Source: a virus
IMG/VR virus record: IMGVR_UViG_3300022074_000279
Coordinates: 1-28,702 of that record
Reading direction: 5' to 3' (one strand)
DNA: 28,702 bases
Shown here: positions 28,100 through 28,702 of the stretch, piece by piece
How positions within the stretch are numbered: position 1 is the stretch's first letter
How the letters are laid out: every line of letters starts with the position of its first letter
Translations under genes and position numbers: made by a program
The notes under the pieces: model-generated
What the model was told of the DNA's origin: nothing
Databases searched by the model: none
Seen by the model: only the letters and a program-made list of their open reading frames with translations

Positions 28100-28378
28100 C
28101 TAGAAAAGCCGCTTGCGACCCGATAGGTCGTCAAGCTGCCGCTTAGCCAGTTCGCCGGTTTCGACGATCTGATCCAGATGCCCTTTCACGTCGGAAAGAG
28201 CGGTGAAAAGTTTGAATAAGTATTCACGCCGGTCCGCATCCGATGCCTCGGTTGTGCGCCAGGCCGTGTGATACTGCTTTTCAAGTTCCGTAAAAGCGTT
28301 GATCAAAAGCTCATTGCGCAGCAAATCTGCTGCACGCTGACCGCGAGCCATTTCGTCTCGCAATGTTCCGTCGTTCAT
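28100..28378 (-). CDS. conserved small head protein between portal and scaffold (92 aa)
   Basis: The 92-residue protein is helical: LRDEMARGQRAADLLRNELLINAFTELEKQYHTAWRTTEASDADRREYLFKLFTALSDVKGHLDQIVETG. The pattern RG-x-x-A-x-x-LL-x-N-x-x-L-x-x-AF and the later R-E-x-L-x-x-x-x-x-A-L-x-x-V-x-x-x-L-x-x-x-V-x-x-G recur in phages between portal and scaffold genes. Its start follows the portal stop directly (TAAATG). No enzymatic motif; a head-assembly role is likely. Confidence 0.72.
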   Translation of the reverse strand: MNDGTLRDEMARGQRAADLLRNELLINAFTELEKQYHTAWRTTEASDADRREYLFKLFTALSDVKGHLDQIVETGELAKRQLDDLSGRKRLF

Positions 28379-28702
28379 TTATGCAGGGCTCGGAATGTTG
28401 CCTTGGCCACCAGGAAGATTTGCAGCCATTTTGATTGCTTCGAGTTTAGCTTCCTCGACAAGCTCCTGCTTTTTCAGCTCTAGCTCAGCACGCTTGAGCT
28501 CTATATCAGCAAGCATTTGCTCGCGTTTAAGCTTTAACTCGGCCTCAGCCTTCTCTCTAGCCAAGGCGATGTCGCTTTCAAGCTTGATGCGATCTCGCTC
28601 AATCTGCGCTGCCAAGGCTGGGTCAATCTGAGGCTGCTGCTGACTTTGCTGCTGCGCCATCTGCTGTGTAATCTCAGCCACTTGAGATGGCGGATTAACA
28701 AA
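28379..28702 (-). CDS. C-terminus of a portal-like protein (partial, runs off the window)
   Basis: The reading frame is open to the right edge; 107 residues are visible, and a GTG at 28681 lies inside the protein, not at a likely start. The visible part has a Gln-rich stretch (TQQMAQQQSQQQPQIDP) and a long charged helix (about 30 to 90 residues, AREKAEAELKLKREQMLADI and RAELELKKQELVEEAKLEA), then a Gly/Pro tail. Podovirus portals often end this way, in a Gln-rich coiled-coil barrel. Position upstream of the 92-residue, scaffold and capsid genes supports portal. N-terminal portal core motifs are outside the window. Confidence 0.68.
   Translation of the reverse strand, partial: FVNPPSQVAEITQQMAQQQSQQQPQIDPALAAQIERDRIKLESDIALAREKAEAELKLKREQMLADIELKRAELELKKQELVEEAKLEAIKMAANLPGGQGNIPSPA

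Noticed and set aside
1-28702. Transposase or insertion sequence
   Set aside because: No transposase-like protein or terminal inverted repeats flanked by target duplications were seen; the only recombinase is the tyrosine integrase with its attP.

Overview
The window looks like most of the genome of a small temperate podovirus (short-tailed phage) of an alphaproteobacterium, probably marine. Genes are packed tightly, with many ATGA stop/start overlaps. The head and tail gene set is podovirus-like: portal C-terminus, scaffold, SU10-type capsid, gp11-like adaptor, gp12-like nozzle and three large internal virion proteins. A tyrosine integrase is followed by an attP core that matches the 3' half of a proline tRNA gene (anticodon GGG, CCA encoded). 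The alphaproteobacterial host is inferred from that tRNA and the protein families; no database search was possible.

Layout. (a) 1-906, minus strand: small terminase subunit, a 65-residue protein and intergenic poly-C tracts; the large terminase is expected just beyond base 1. (b) 907-1764: a first divergent switch, an HTH protein (minus) facing a 170-residue protein (plus) across an operator/promoter region. (c) 1942-5675, minus strand: replication operon with a 137-residue protein, an Hjc-like resolvase, a primase-helicase, a protein ending in an SSB-type acidic tip and a 142-residue protein. (d) 5776-6433: a second divergent switch, a Cro-like repressor apparently made from a leaderless mRNA facing an XRE regulator. 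(e) 6448-9481, plus strand: early operon with a 32-residue membrane peptide, a RecB/Cas4-type nuclease, a possible ssDNA-binding protein, a DUF6378-like protein and small unknowns, ending in a large structured terminator-like RNA. (f) 9600-11040: excisionase, integrase and attP. (g) 11051-13168, minus strand: lysis and accessory cluster with lysozyme, 3TM holin, several small membrane proteins, a nuclease-like protein and a TSCPD-like protein. (h) 13165-28702, minus strand: virion genes, transcribed from the portal at the right edge leftward to the lysis genes.

The missing large terminase and portal N-terminus would both fall exactly across the two window ends, so the window is best read as a linear cut of a circular or circularly permuted genome with only a few kilobases absent. 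No DNA or RNA polymerase gene is seen; replication probably combines the phage primase-helicase with host polymerase.

Most unusual points: two independent divergent regulatory switches; a tandem pair of SPRY-like putative receptor-binding genes sharing an almost identical 5' end but with diverged (one AT-rich) bodies; an attP dense in repeats; 9-10 base poly-C tracts in front of genes; a terminator directly ahead of the replication operon; and lysis-region genes with an MscS-like beta domain and a TSCPD-like fold.
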